A stretch of 64,000 nt of DNA from Piper betle. Its lineage: Eukaryota; Streptophyta; Magnoliopsida; Piperales; Piperaceae. The notes beneath the pieces were generated by a model that saw nothing but the letters and a program-made list of their open reading frames with translations, did not search any database and had not been told where the DNA came from. The stretch is taken from assembly GCA_033002965.1 (NCBI GenBank), contig JAURVB010000097.1:1-64000 (forward strand). Reading direction: 5' to 3'. Positions 39,701-53,898 of this stretch are shown here, piece after piece. Position 1 is the stretch's first letter, and every line of letters begins with the position of its first letter. The translations under genes were made by a program, and so were the position numbers.

Positions 39701-42700
39701 TAACAATCCCTCCTATCAAAAAATAAATAATTATTAAATAAGTAACTCAACCCATATCTATATATAATCAAATTACTAAATGGTCAACAATACATTGACT
39801 AATAACATGAACAAATATATCGAAATAAATTTCATAATTAAATAGCTAGATGGGTTCTACGAGATAGTAACACAACACAAATAATAAAGCATAAATTCTG
39901 ATACTTAGGCTACCTCATGAATCCAACCATTGTTCCACTACCATGCAAAAATATTCACAAATCATAACAAACCTGATATGGTCTAAATAAAAAAGATAAC
40001 ATAAAAGTCTCCGAGTCAGCCAACTGTCCTTGATACTTTGTTTCATCCATCCTCATTCATACTTGCAGAGGCAATCCTATGTTAGTGATGAAACCACTAA
40101 ATCATACAATCAAAGTGAAACTATAATTAAATCAACATAAACATTTTATTTCAACAATTTTTCACGGGAGTTTACAAAAACCGGTTCACCGAAGAGTTGG
40201 ATGCACAGGCCAACATCTATACAACAGGCTGCAAGGATAGCATTGTACTGTGCAAGGAAATTATCTTGATTAGGAGCTAGTCAAGCTAGATAGTTGGATG
40301 ATTAAGATACATTTATTTTAAGATTTTTTTTAATATTCCTGGAACAAAAACTCCTTAGTTGAAGAGATTATAAAACCCTGGATTGGGAGAGTTGAGGTGG
40401 TTCAAACCCTAGCCTAGAATTCAGTCAACCAGTTTAAACTTAAAATTTTGGAGGATTACCATGAATAAGGGACTAATCATTTGGTAGGATTTCCAAAGAT
40501 TTATTTTAAAGATAAGAAGAGAAAGTTGGGGAGATAAGCTAGAGATCTCCGGAGAATCAATTTGGAATATTGAGTTTAGATCATCCAACAAGATTAAAGC
40601 AAAAAGTAATATATCGAAACATGAAACAATCACAAGCATTACTTATAAACAAGTCTAGCATAGCCTTCAAATTTTAGAACAAGCCTCCAGCTCAAGCATG
40701 GAATAATGAAATAGCACTATTGGACAACAACAATCAATGCCCTAAGATCTATATGCATGACGATAAAGGAATAATGAAATAGCACAATTGGGGAAATTTT
40801 GGGATCGACATGAGGAGGATGAGTGCTGTTGGGCTCTTTGGGCCCGAAAAAGCAACTTGCAATAGGTGTCTTATGCCTATCTTAATCCAAAAGTTAGCCT
40901 AAGGAATAAAACTTTCCTATTAACCTATATATAAGTCACAAACCTTCCCCAAAACTAATGTGGGATTAACCCAACAGCATCAACTCCCACTCTTTCATAG
41001 AGAAACAGAAAATACCAAGGGACATTTGGAGGTTATCCTACTCCTACAGATCTCTGGCTTATCCCTCCAATATTCTCTTCTTATCTTTAAAATAAATCTT
41101 CGAAAAATTCCACCAAATGATCACTCCTTGATTCATATTAACCATCCAAAATTTTTAGTTTAAACAGGGAATCCTAGGCTAGGGATTAACCTACCTCAAC
41201 CCTAACACAATCCATGGTTTTATAATCTTCCCATCTTAAGAATTTTCACCTCCAAAAATTTTAAAAAACTAATCTCTAAAATAAAAGTATCTCAATCATC
41301 AACTAGCCAAATTGACCAACTCCTGGTCATGACAATTTCCTTGCATAGTATGTTTCAATCCTTGCAGCCTACTCTATAAATGTCGGCCTATGCATCCTAA
41401 TGTGGAATTGCCTTACAGGTGCAAATAAGGATGGATGGGATAAAGTGTTGGGAACAATTGGCAGATTGTATAAGACTTCTATATTAACTTTTTATTTGGA
41501 TTATATCAAGCTTGTAATAATTTGTGGATATTTTTGCACGGAAGTGGAACAACAGTTGGATTCATAAGGTAGCCTACGTATCAGAGTTCATGTTTTTATT
41601 ATTTCCGTTGTGTTACTCTCTAGAGGAACCAATCTAGCTCTTTAATCATGAAATTTATTTCGATATATTTGTTCATGTTATTAGTCGATGTATTGTTGAC
41701 CATGTATTAGATAACTAATTTATCAATTAGATAACTATTTTGTAATTACATTATGTATAGATATATGGGTTGGGTTACAAATTTAATAATTTTTTAAAAA
41801 TTTTTGTAATACTTATCCCCTAATTTTGATCGGGCGGGTGGTTATAGAAAAATGGTTAATCCAATTTGAAGATTTATAGCCTATCCCAATTAATATACTA
41901 AATCTTACCCTAGTAGATATTAGAAGTGAAACTAATTTTAGGGATATCAAATATACCTTTTCATCTCCTTTGCCATTTCATAACTAACAAATCAAAGAAT
42001 TGTCTTCTTCCACCTTATTCCACGACAGGGTGGGGCAAGAAACATAGTGAAACAAGCAAATTACTTGGTAATTGTACAACAAAATCTCTTGGAAATTAAT
42101 GAGCGGCATGAGTTCGAGGTAATCCACCTCCAAAAAATTAGAATTAAGCCACATGACCTTGCAAGCATAAAAAATATTTATGAAAAAGCAATGAAATTGA
42201 TATGTAGTATGTTCATTGTGTTAAAAATGAAAATAGAAAATGGCTGAGATACTCTTCTCAAAACTTGTGCACAATTGAGCATAACACTAAACTGGCAATT
42301 GGCTCTTTGCCTTGAGCACTCACAAAATGTATATTACTGTACGTTACCCATGGAAGAAAGCATGTTGAAAAAATCCAGGATGGACTATGCAACAATGGTT
42401 GAGATAGAGGGAATCAAGGACTACAAAGTAAATCAAAACCATGGTTGTAGCCTGAAAGAACGTTAAATAGATTTTTGTGCTCTCAAGTCAAATGCAAACA
42501 TCAATTTTCTGTTAAGATGTGATAAAACATTTATAAGTAGCAAAAACATATGCAAAGGAATTTCTTTTATAGACCAATATGTAAAAAATAAAATTAAATT
42601 AGGAATGGTTATTCCTCAACGCAACATCCACTCCTGCTCTGTTTGTCATTAAGCCACAAGATGCTGGTAGAAGAGCCCGAAACTCTCCTTGTATTCAATC

Positions 42701-45700
42701 AAATTTTATGCATCAAAAGAATTGGAGTCATTCACATAATCCATTTAAGTATGCGATAGAATACAGAACCCATACTGATTCAAGCTTACCTCCAAGCAGG
42801 CGACTTCTTCATAAATTAAATTATTTTTTTCCTTTTGAGAATTCAGCTCTCCCATCAGATTCTGCATCTCCAAATTCAACCGAGCATTTTCATCCTCTAG
42901 CAACTGATAAAAATAATCTATCAGAAAATGGTGTCAAAATTAATCGTGCAGAGGATAATTTTGCTGAGAAAGACCTCAATCTCTCCAATTAATGGTGAGG
43001 ACAAAGAAGATGTTTTCTACAATTGTTTTAATTATTAAGCATCATAAGAAAGAGAGTTTCAAAGTTTATTCCAGAAATATGGAAGCTTAAATATGGAATA
43101 TCTAAGATTCTCACTCAAATCATCAGTAATCATTATTGGTTTATTAAATGGAGAAGTTTTTTAGCTTCATAAATCCAGTTTCTAAGGCTGGCCTAAGAAT
43201 TGGAGCATGCTGCCCTTTGTTTAGGAATATGTGATTGGGGCCTATAGCGTAGTTCTTTATTCTTTAAAGGAAATGAAACCAAATTTCAGGTTACCAAAAT
43301 AATTCTGCTTTCTACTTCTTTAATTCCATCAATTGTGTTATGTCTTTTAGAGAGTAACTTCATTTCTTTTATCTATTGCTATTACATATGAAAAGTACAT
43401 AGTTTTGTTGTTGAGCAAACTTCATAACCTTATCATTTGACAAGGGATAAGGGAATACGAACTTGATCATGCCCCTTGGCACTTTCTTGTCAAGTTCAAG
43501 CATAAAAAAACTTTTCCTCACTTGTCATTAGGGTGGCCATTTGTTGGGTAGACGTCGGACAAGGGATTGTCCATGTCAGTCAAATTAATCTTGGATAAAA
43601 TGTCGGTCATCCATGGTCAAAATTCTTCATTCGAGTTGATCACATTCGGACTCTGTCAAAATTCGTCTGGATAAGAATTTATTTTTGTCCCATATTTATT
43701 GTATTATCTAATCATTTTTTCATTATAAATACTAATTTTTTTGGTAAAAAGACTAATACCTTAATCATATAATCATTATCTCTTTTATATTTCTTATACT
43801 CTCATGTCAAGTAGCATACAAATTAAAATTTTTTTCTTAAAATTTTTTTAAAAAAACATTCAAAAATTAAGGTTGATGTGCTTTAGATTTAATCATTTTC
43901 AATGATAATTTGATAATGAAGTCTAAAATTATCGATAATATCATTAATTTATGTTTTTTGGTGGTTGCTTGGTTGGTTGTTCGGTCAAATTAAGTGTTCA
44001 TGTTTGGTTTGTTTTTATACGGTCATATTTGGTTGGTTGAATTCAGTCACAAACGCTTCAATCACAGTCATTCAGTTGTCCATGCCCCACTTTTGCTTGT
44101 CATATGTCTAATAGGAATTTAACATTATACATGTTGCTGAAGAGACGCTTTCACCCTGCTAACAGGTGTTTTCTAGCATAAAATCTGATAAAACTTGAGA
44201 TCATCTCTTTTTTATTTTTAAGTGTTCATGCAATACGCATATGTAGAGCTAGATCCTTCACAAATGTCATTCATAGGGCCTGTCAAATCTCAATTAAACT
44301 CAATTTAGCTCAATGCTCAGACTAAAAAACCCAACTTCAAGCTTAACTCAATATTAAACGAACCGGCCTTGAGCTTGTACTTATACAACTCGACTTGACT
44401 CGAAACTCGATACTTTAAATAAGGAATAAAATTTTTTACCATATTTATCTTAAATTTTTTATATAAATATAACCAAATTATAAAATATAATTATATGATA
44501 TCAAGTTAAATAAATTTATGCATGATTAAATTATTGTTTATGCATGATTATATCAAACATGGATATTTTAATTAAAAATTAAATTTTAGTATAAATTATA
44601 TAAAAAAACAGCATCAATGTATACGAATTAAGCTAGCTTGAACTCGACTCAAACTTGATTTAGCTCGAATGTTTTTTAACTCGACTCGAACTCGAAATCA
44701 AACGAGCCGAACTTGAGTTGAATAAAACTCAACTCGACTCACCCATTGAGCACCCCAAGTCATTCATCAATGGGTCCTCTTCTTCAATGGGGAGATTGAT
44801 TGGCTACTCATTTCTTTTCATTGCTTTTATTTGTATATGCATAACAAGAGAATCTTTCAAGGCATTTCTACAAAACACTGAGCTTCTATTTATCTCCGAC
44901 TTCCTCTACTACAAGCAAAAAGTTTAGGATAACTTTTTCTAGCAAACTAGTTTTCATATCTCTCACAAGTTGCCTTTCAAAGCTTAGGCTGCTTGTGTAT
45001 TTATCCTCCAGGTGTTTTTTATGATGAAATATTTAACCTCAAAAACTTGATAAATACATTAATATGTACAATTTAGACAGTATGTCCAAATCTTCGGATG
45101 CAGCAGCCTTAGTTTGTTATAGAGTCAATACTTCCATACTAATTAGGAAATCTTTTACTGCATTATAAAGTCTTGGAAAATGTTACAACAAGTTCACAAT
45201 TTGACTTTACTTTTTGTAGTATACATAGCGAGAAAACAAGTGGGCTCAATGTTAGGATTTATAATTTATTATTTTTACAAAGGTTATCTTAATGAAGTTA
45301 TTTTTCTTTATATACTACTTAAAGAAAATACTGCTAGATCTCTCTTTCCACATGGCATATAATAGACAAAAAATAGTTTTAAACACAACTATCTTTTGAT
45401 TCCCAAACAAATAGTTTAAAATATGCACGGCTTGACAAGCAATAACTATTAAAGTGATAGTTAGCCACTTCAACTAGAAACAAGACAGCGGAGCAAGGCC
45501 GCCTATGGCAAAGCCAGGCCAGCTCCAAGACCATTAGAAGCATAGGTGAGCCTAGTAAAACCCAATGTCGAAACAGATGGAAGAGTTAAACAACTACCTC
45601 ATATTTTTCATTGAAACTCCTTTCTGCTTCAATAAGAGAGATTTCATTCTCTTTAATAATTTGCTCGTTTCTTTTGCACTCATTTTCTTTGAACTTATTT

Positions 45701-48700
45701 GCCTTCTCAAGTTCTACGATTAGATGGTCCACCTCACTCTGAAGTTTCCGACACAAACTTTCATAATCAAATTCTTCTTTGAGTTTGAGCATATTAACAA
45801 CTTTCATTGCCTGAAATAACAACAATAAGAACTCATAAGAAAAATTGATAGACCATAACTATAATAACTCCTCAAATGTTATGAATTGGTCAAAATCTAA
45901 AGCCACGAAACATTACAAATACTCCAGAAAATAAACTGCAACAGACACTGTACAAGAAGAAGCAAAAATCCTCAATAGTAGTCATCGGCTGTTCTAGAAA
46001 AGCTCTAACCATAGGTGCAAATATTTTCTGGAAACCTTACACGTTGACCAAACATGATGGTACTTGATGTTTCTGCATGATGCCTGGAAGAAGGCCCAAG
46101 AGTTATTACAAGAGATGTTCTCGCTGAACCTGTATGATCAGATCATACACTTTAGCAACTAAGCATGGACATATAGAAAAGAGAATTTTAAAGTGAAAAA
46201 AGCTTGTACAACAAAAGACTAAGTAAAGAAACATCATAGTCTCGGGTAAGTGTTTAAAATGATCTATGAATTGGTGATAAGTTGACGGGATCAAAGGTTT
46301 GAGAAGGAATTTGGGAATAAATTTTGACATAATCGAGATGTTGTCAGCCTCTTTGAATTGGAAACTATAATAAACTACTACACCTTTTCACTGATCCCCA
46401 AATTATAGAGATAACATGTATTTATAGAAAAAAACTAATGGGTCTAATGGTGTTACAATTAATTACCCAATATCCAATAATAGCTTATTATGCCTTAATC
46501 CAATAATAAGCTTATTATGCCTTAATCCACAGCCCTAATAGGCTTACATATATCAATCTAGCACATGGCCATCTGAGATACATGCTTTAACATCACAGAC
46601 CTCTGTCTTATCTATCAGTAAAACCGGTCACTAGCATTAACCATATGTAGTGTAGGATAAATTCATCTATGACATGTTTTGACATCACATATCTAATCAA
46701 TAATCACGTCACCCTATTCACAAATGATTGTGGTCAGGGACAAGCAATTAACATTGTTTTTTCAAAAAACATTGAATATGACCCCAAAGCCACTATGTGA
46801 ATGACAATAACAATATAAAGGACATTCAAATCTCTATACTTCCTTTTTTCCATAAGATGTACATCAACATACTTCACTCCCAAATGTAGAAAAAAATCCA
46901 CTAAAAGCACTAACAATTTACCTCCAAATGAATCACGAAGGAGTCTAGTTAGCTTGGAGTCTCTAATAGGAATGTGAGAACTATTTTCGGCTAATGCATT
47001 GATGCATTTTCCTAATGAAGTGAGAGAAAGATTAATAAACTTGGCCTCTTCAAGTGACTGACCCTCACTACCTGTGACAAAAAAAAGGCCTCGTAAGCAC
47101 AAGCTCATACATTAATAAAATGAAAAATGCAAAGAGAAATTACTCAAGAATTTCTAGGCATCTATCAAATACCCACCAGATTTCTGGATTCGTTCTGATC
47201 CAGCAAGATCTACGATCAGAAGTTTACTCTTGATAATAGTAGGAATATTGCTCCCACTGAGTGCAAAGGATCTTCTTGGATCTTCTTCTGAATAAGGACT
47301 GCCTACCACTTTGTTGACAGACCTTTGGATGTTGAACTAGGCAATGAAATATCATATAATTTAATCAATTTAGAGGGACATGAAAACAATTTAAACTGAA
47401 AAAGCAAGTCAAGTTTGATGTCCGATGCACACCAAGAGAATGGCATGACTACGAGAAGATTCAGTGTTCAACTTTGTATTTGCTGCACGGCGATTTGCTT
47501 CTCCAATTTCAAGAAGATGCAAAAAATCACTAAGATCTTTTATTTTAACTATAGTGGCCTCAGGTAGGGATATTTCGCCAGTTTTGGAGTCCTCAACTAT
47601 TTGTATATTACTTTTCTCTGGAGCTAGTAAATCTTGTAAGCATTCCAAGTATAACTAAGAGAGAGAATAACAAATTAAGGTAAACTTCAAAGGTCATATA
47701 CATGAGATAAAATGGAAAGAAAACAATGAGGATTTGGGTGGTTTAAAAAATGTTTTTTTAGCGTGATAGCAAAGAATATTACCTGCAAGTATGAAACTGT
47801 AATGGTATCCGATGTAAGTGATGTAGTGGCAAGTATGTCCTCTAGTGCTCTAACCATTATGCCACATTCAGATGGATCTTCTCTACCTACTCGACCTATG
47901 GTAAATGTTTTCCCAGTGCCTGTTTGACCGTAAGCCATCACTGTCCCATTATATCCATCTATCACACTCTGCACAAGTAACATGGAGATTATTGGTTGTA
48001 ACAGGCTCTCTACAAGTGCCCAAAATTCAAAGGTATCTCATTAAATAAAAATAGATCACCTACTTTCAGCACATGACAGTACATCGTTTAAGTTTGAATC
48101 CAAAATGTCTCAAACTTATCAACCTAAAGTTTTTCTTCAAACCTCGGTCATGTCTTGATTCAAGCGAGAGATAACAAGGGTAGCGTTGAAGGGTGAAAGT
48201 GATAACTAAAGAACTGAAGATTTAGTTAATGCACTGTGTGTGGGAGCGAGCATCAGTTAACTGTTTTGATTGTGTATTAGGAAAAAGTCCCACCACAATT
48301 TGAACTTTTATAACAGATAAGGTAAACCATTAAGAACTGCAAATACGGCAGAGGTCTTCTTCTGTAAAGATAGATATTAATAGACCACATAGGCAAAAGC
48401 TGCAATATTTGTGGTCTAGAAATCCAATGAATGCTGTCTATTTCAGATGGAACCATTACATATGGAAATATGAAACATGTACACTGTTAGAAAAATATCA
48501 TTAAAAATGAAACGGTGAGGAACATTCTAATGCTATCAAGCATCAATAGATATATGACCATCTTTGCAAGGTGCTTTAACCAAATCAATGGGACATTAGA
48601 TATGCCCTGCACAGAGTTCTCTTTGCACCATCCCGCTCAGATATGATATTTATACATAAATGTTCAAAGAAAGACAAATAATTCTGTTTAGATATGTCTC

Positions 48701-50206
48701 AAAAGTTTGACATCATATTTGCTCAAATTTACCTCCACCACAGGTTTTGCTACCACCTCGTATACACGCTTCTGTGATGCACTATCTGTTAGAACTTCGT
48801 CAAATTTGTAAGTCTCCGAGCTCCAACTGTTTTTCCGCAAAATCAGCCTTTTCAGCTACAAACAAGTGGTTAACAAATTCATTTAACGAATGATCTAAAC
48901 AGACTACAAATTTCAAACTTGAATAAAACTACATCATTTTCATGCATTCAAAATGTATGTATTGCTAAAAATGATTATGAAAATGGAGCCATAATAAATG
49001 GGAAGCTATACGACTCAACAAAGCTGCATCACCTCAGGTTGCAGTTCTACACAGTCAGCAAAATCAGCATCAGATGCAAGGTCTTCAGCATTCCTTGGGC
49101 GCAGTCTGACAGCTACCCGTACCCTTCCAGAAACTGCCATAAATAAAATTAAAGATATAAAGCTTAACTGTAATTTGATACCCACTAGAAGACTATCAAC
49201 AACTAAAAGAAATCAAAGACCCCCCCCCTCCCTCTTCCAAACGTTGATTTCCCAACTGTGATGCACTCTTCCGCAGCCGACTACCATGCATTTCCCCAAA
49301 AGGATGCACAAAACGAAAATCAAGAGACAGCCAAAACATACTATTTCACAAAATAAAAGCCATACAGTTCTGTACAAGACACATAACACAACGAAGAAAA
49401 TGATCGCATGAAAGACTACATACTCCCACGAAAAGGCACAAAACAAGTGAACTAACAAGAGATAGAAGAAGAATCGCCACCATTTCTCTATTACCAACAG
49501 CTACAAAATTAATCACGCTCCCTCTAATCATCCGGATTTCCAGAAAAAGTACCGCGACATATTCTTCCACATTCAAAGACCAACCATTTCCTCCAAAAGG
49601 CACACAAAACAACACAAAGCTCACAAAAACATCCCTGCTGCTTACACTTTTCCACCAAAACACAAACTTTAATCACAGGAAAAACCCCCCATGCTAGCAG
49701 GAAGCATTTTCACCAAAAAAACACACACAGAAACTGCAGAAAAAATCCCCAAGAGTACCACCATGCATTCCATCACAATCAAGCACCAAAATTTCCTCCG
49801 AAAAAAAAAACAACCCCACACTACCCCAAAGACAACACATTTCCAACAAAACAAATAAGAAGCAAGAAAAATGGATGGAAGAGACCGGGCCATGATGCCT
49901 CCAATCACAACCAAATTCCAAAAAAATTTCCACGGACGGAAAGACTTCACACAACAACAATCAACGAAAAGAACAACAAATTGAATTCCCACCCAAGAAC
50001 AAAAACAAAGCTAACGCAAACGAATCAACACGGGTAGAGATCAGACCGGAATCGGCATCGTCGGGGGACGAGTGGAGCTTGGACCCGACCACCCCGGCGG
50101 CGGTGCGGCGGGACTTGGGGCGGGGGTTGGAGGGGAGGTTGGAGCGGGCGGGGGTGCGCCGGTCCGGTCGGAGGGAGGGCTTGACGGCGGAGCCGGTGGC
50201 CATCAT
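34721..50206 (-). CDS. Armadillo-repeat kinesin (ARK / KIN-U type)
   Basis: A plus-end microtubule motor of plant type; relatives ARK1-ARK3 control root-hair shape and microtubule dynamics. Twenty exons on the minus strand (start to stop): 50206-50047, 49133-49033, 48855-48733, 47968-47783, 47654-47433, 47336-47177, 47071-46922, 46129-46041, 45810-45598, 42903-42790, 39068-38892, 38744-38625, 38265-38155, 38044-37912, 37813-37721, 37565-37440, 36619-36494, 35863-35720, 35609-35481 and 34848-34721. All join in phase and give 934 residues, the family's usual size. The N-terminus is basic and Ser/Pro-rich. The motor (about 54-400) has GQTGTGKT at 142-149, NTESSRSH at 253-260 and DLAGSE at 307-312. 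A long coiled coil runs from about 400 to 685. Armadillo-type repeats fill 687-934 ([29 protein letters not shown]), ending [12 protein letters not shown]. The motor's key residues are intact. Intron 9 (42904-45597) and intron 10 (39069-42789, 3.7 kb) are the largest; the latter holds a fold-back element. Confidence 0.95.
35030..35400. repeat. two direct copies of a dispersed repeat in the last intron of the kinesin gene
   Basis: Segments at about 35075-35150 and 35310-35380 share a pattern: cccaagt, catcccttcaac, nataattanccaagttnaag, ctataaacac, then atatcggaccttac. Similar, more diverged copies occur at about 24310, 24560, 26585 and 41850. They appear to be fragments of one dispersed repeat family, probably transposon-derived. 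Confidence 0.5.
36690..36721. repeat. (CA)n microsatellite
   Basis: An uninterrupted run of about 16 AC/CA dinucleotides in the kinesin intron between armadillo exons 16 and 17. Confidence 0.97.
39703..41846. mobile_element. ~2.1-kb fold-back element in kinesin intron 10
   Basis: Two long imperfect inverted arms (about 39703-40560 and 41030-41846) surround a loop of about 470 bp. Matches of one arm to the complement of the other include aacatgaacaaatatatcga, aaataaatttcat, gcaaggaaattatc, aaccctagcctag and agatctccgg-like pieces near the loop. The outer ends read taacaatccctcctatc and, on the complement, ataaccacccgcccgatc. No transposase frame is present. I could not find a convincing target duplication. 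The dispersed repeat at 41850-41910 directly follows the right arm. Confidence 0.7.
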
Positions 50207-52088
50207 CTGACGGCGGCGGCGGAGTTCGTCGGAGAAAGGCCGCCGGCGAGGTGGAGAAATAGGGGGAAATGGGCGGCACGATTGATTTTTTGTTTTGTTT
50301 GGTTTATTTATTTATTATTATTATTATAATAACAGGTTTGAAATGAAATGGTGGGGGGCCGGCATTGTTTACATGAAAGACCAGCTCAAACCTAATTTGT
50401 ATGTCTTAGTTGGGTTCAAGTCCATTCATTATAATCCATGGAGATGGAAATTTATTAAGTTAAATTTTATTTAAATGCTATGCATAATTTGTCCTTTGTA
50501 GTATTAATATATCTAGTTTTATTATCAGAGGAATTTTTTTACTAGAAAAGGGGAGGTAATTTACCAAAAAAAGAAAAATTAAATTAAAATACCAAAACTA
50601 CTTTGAATCAAAAAACAAAAAAAATCTTAATTTTTTTGTAAGGGAGCGGCCGGTGTTGCCCCATGTGGTCTGGGATTTGACCTCCCCGATGCGGCCGGCC
50701 TGATGATGGGTGTCCAAATCCAATTACTTGACCATGTCAGATTTGGCGGCCCCTAAGCTTGCCATTGGCCAACAGTATTTTATTTTTTTAATTTTTATGC
50801 TTTGGCCCGACGATGGGCAGCTAGCAGGCTACCACGTGGGCAGATTTAGCTATGCCATAGTTGAAAGTGGTCATATCACTGCTCACAAGGCAGCCCGCCC
50901 CGCTAAAAAAAGCTTTTTATTGTTTTTTGATTTGAGGGTAGTTTTGATATTTTAATTAAATTTCCCATTTTCTAATAATTTGTTTTGATTCTTCCACCAC
51001 CCGATAATATAAAAACTTATCTTCTCTTTTCCCGAAAAAAACACTTATCATAACCATTTATCATTTTTAAATTTTTTACCATAACTAAGTTATTAGTCAA
51101 GTTTATAAGGTTTTGCTATATCCAAGTTTTCACTATTTTGTAGTCAATTAAACAATTAAACTATAGTAAAATTGGTTAAAATTTTTATATGACATAACCA
51201 ATTTTATTAAGTCAGTTAAATATTAAGTTATCTAAAATAATTTCTTATTCACAAATATAAAATATTCCAACCATCGAAACTATGTTAATCTAGTATTAAA
51301 AATTATGAAATTAAAAAACAAATAATCTAAATTAAGTAAAATTTTGATCAAATGGATACTTTGACAATTAAAAGCTTCAAGATTTATGTTTAGCTAGTAC
51401 AAATGAGTATTCTAGTATGTAAAGTAATTTAATAATATTTGGTTAAGTTAGTACATTGGTTATGGCATCGCTTTTTATCTTTATCATTTATATTTAAAGT
51501 CATTTCAATTAAATTAACCTAGCTTTTAATCATCATTTTTCCAAAATAGTGAACAAGGACTTCATTGTTTTTGTTCTACTTAATTTGGAATGGTTAGTAA
51601 ATCGGATGATCATTTGCAACCTACATGGAAGCAATAAGATCAAATTGTAAGCTTTGATTCATGTAAAATTAGAGTCAGTAATTATATTAAATTTTTAAAA
51701 ATTTTAAAGCATTTAATTTAAACTAATTCATGGCTCATTTTGACTCGACAAAATTAATAAAATTTGATAGATATTTGAACGAGAATTAGCTTATTGAGGC
51801 AATAAATTAGAATAAAAAATAATATTGAAGTTTTTTGAGAAATTATATTTTATTATAAAATAAAGTTTCATCAAGTTTTAAAGTACCAAATACAATAGAT
51901 AAAGCGAAAACATAGGTAATAAGAAACCATAAGTGGAATTTTCTTATACTATATGTGTATCAATACATCTTTATCTATTATATAGTTATCAAATATTAAA
52001 ATATATAAAACATTGAAACAACGGTGATTTATGAATCATTTATGAGTCAGTCAAACTCTCTTCAAATTAGGCAATTCGTGTGCAAAAT
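50207..52088. other. intergenic region upstream of the kinesin gene
   Basis: It holds the probable promoter and 5' UTR of the kinesin gene (reading leftward; the GC-rich part ends near 50280) and then AT-rich DNA. A GC-richer patch at 50640-50910 (gcggccgg motifs) looks like transposon debris but has no clear ends. No gene is supported. Confidence 0.5.
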
Positions 52089-53898
52089 TGTAAAACCCCA
52101 TTTTTGGGTTAGGGTTTTACCCGATTTTAGTTTTGCCCTGGTTAGGTCAGTGTCGAGTCGGTTCAAGCGAGCTCGAGCCAGACTAACTATAAGAATACGA
52201 GTATAAGGCCTAGATGGGCCATATGAGCATGTTATGGAGGCTGAATATGCCCGACATGCATATGATAGTTTTAGTTATGATACTGTATATAATGAGTTAT
52301 CAGTGTATACACGAGGTATACATATGTTTTTTATGATTTTCTCCCATTTATATTTCAAACATTTCCATTGATTTTTAGAGTTACAACCTTTAGCGCCGCC
52401 ACCACTTTGGCTCCTCACCGGCGAGTCTCTGAATCGCCTCCTGGCCATCGAATCGGTACTACTATGACCACCTCAAACCTAGCTATCAATCAATACCCAC
52501 AATTGCCACCAGCGCCGCCGTAGTCGTCGCCGACGACAACATTTTTGTTGTTGGTTTTCGCTTTCGCTGTCACCCATTCGGGCCATTTTTCGGCGCTGGC
52601 GAGGGTCCTCCGGCGAAGCTGACCACCCTGACAGCTTCCCCTTGTTGAGATCTACGATTTGAGATTGACACCGACCTTCGCCATGGCCGCCATCACCCCT
52701 GGCAAAGTGCACTTGCACAACGAGCGTTTTTTGTCGTTTCTAGCCAGCCACCGGCCAAACACCACCGACCGTCAGTCCATATAGGTTCATCTCATTGAAA
52801 CTGACATGTTGAGACTACCCATGACCAATGCCACGATTGTGATCGCCGTCGGCGACGTCGCCGCACCCGACGGCGATCAGCCTCCTTTCTTGCTATTTTC
52901 CCGTTAGCCAGTGGCCACTCTACTGATCATCACCACCAACAGCTCCACCTTGGACGCCCCCTATCGATCCCAACTAGCAGTGACCCCAACTGTGCCACTG
53001 TCAATGTTTTTTGGTGACGGGCACCGCCACCCCGTCCGACCTGTTTACCCTGTTCGTGTTCGTTGCCCACATTTGCATCCGCCTGGTTATGCCCGAGTCT
53101 GCTAGCCAATGTCCATGTCCGTGTCCATCAGCCTAGCTGACCTAGCCCAACAGTTTATTTAACCTAGACCATATTGACTCAGCCCAATCCAATCTCGTTT
53201 AGCTCAGTTCGGTCCAGTTTAGCTCAGTTTCAGCATGTTTTCGGCTGTTTCTCGACTATTTTTGGTAATTTGAGAACCCCAATATTAGTTAAGATGTTTA
53301 TTCACATTGTTTAACATGTTTGGATGTTATGAGTATTTCTTTATTAATTAATTAATTATTTATTTATTCATGATTATTAATCTCTTATTATATATATAAG
53401 TTGGCTATGATGAATGATTGTGGGACTAATTATTGTTATTGATAATGTAAATATTCATAGATATTAGTTTTGTTCATGTTTATCTTATTTTATTTAATTA
53501 ATTGATTATTATTAATTATTCCTTACTCGTATTATTATTTATACATATTTAGGCGTGTGTTTGTATATTTAATATTTATATTAATATTCTTCATAATTAA
53601 TTGATATTATTTATTTATTTATTTATCTAATGATTTATTTCATTATTTATATGTTTACTAACACAAGTATATATGATATTTACTCGTGTTTAACAGTGTA
53701 TTTATATAGTATAATCATATTATTATTATTATTTTGATTTGAGTATTATTTATGTTCATGTATTTATTATTTAACTAATTATCTGTGTGTATTTAATTGT
53801 TTATTATTATTATTATGTCTTGATTTGTGTGTGAGGTGTTTACTTGTAGCCTTTTTAGCACTATTTTCTTTATTAGGATGTATTGATGATATGAGCAC

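Noticed and set aside
49213..49992. Minus-strand frames of 88-107 codons rich in Phe, Val, Leu and Cys
   Set aside because: They lie in intron 1 of the kinesin gene and come from a T-rich intron strand; there is no domain, and the exon chain skips them cleanly.
52380..53105. GC-rich region with short frames resembling a small gene
   Set aside because: Stops in all frames and no domain; better explained as part of the putative older LTR.
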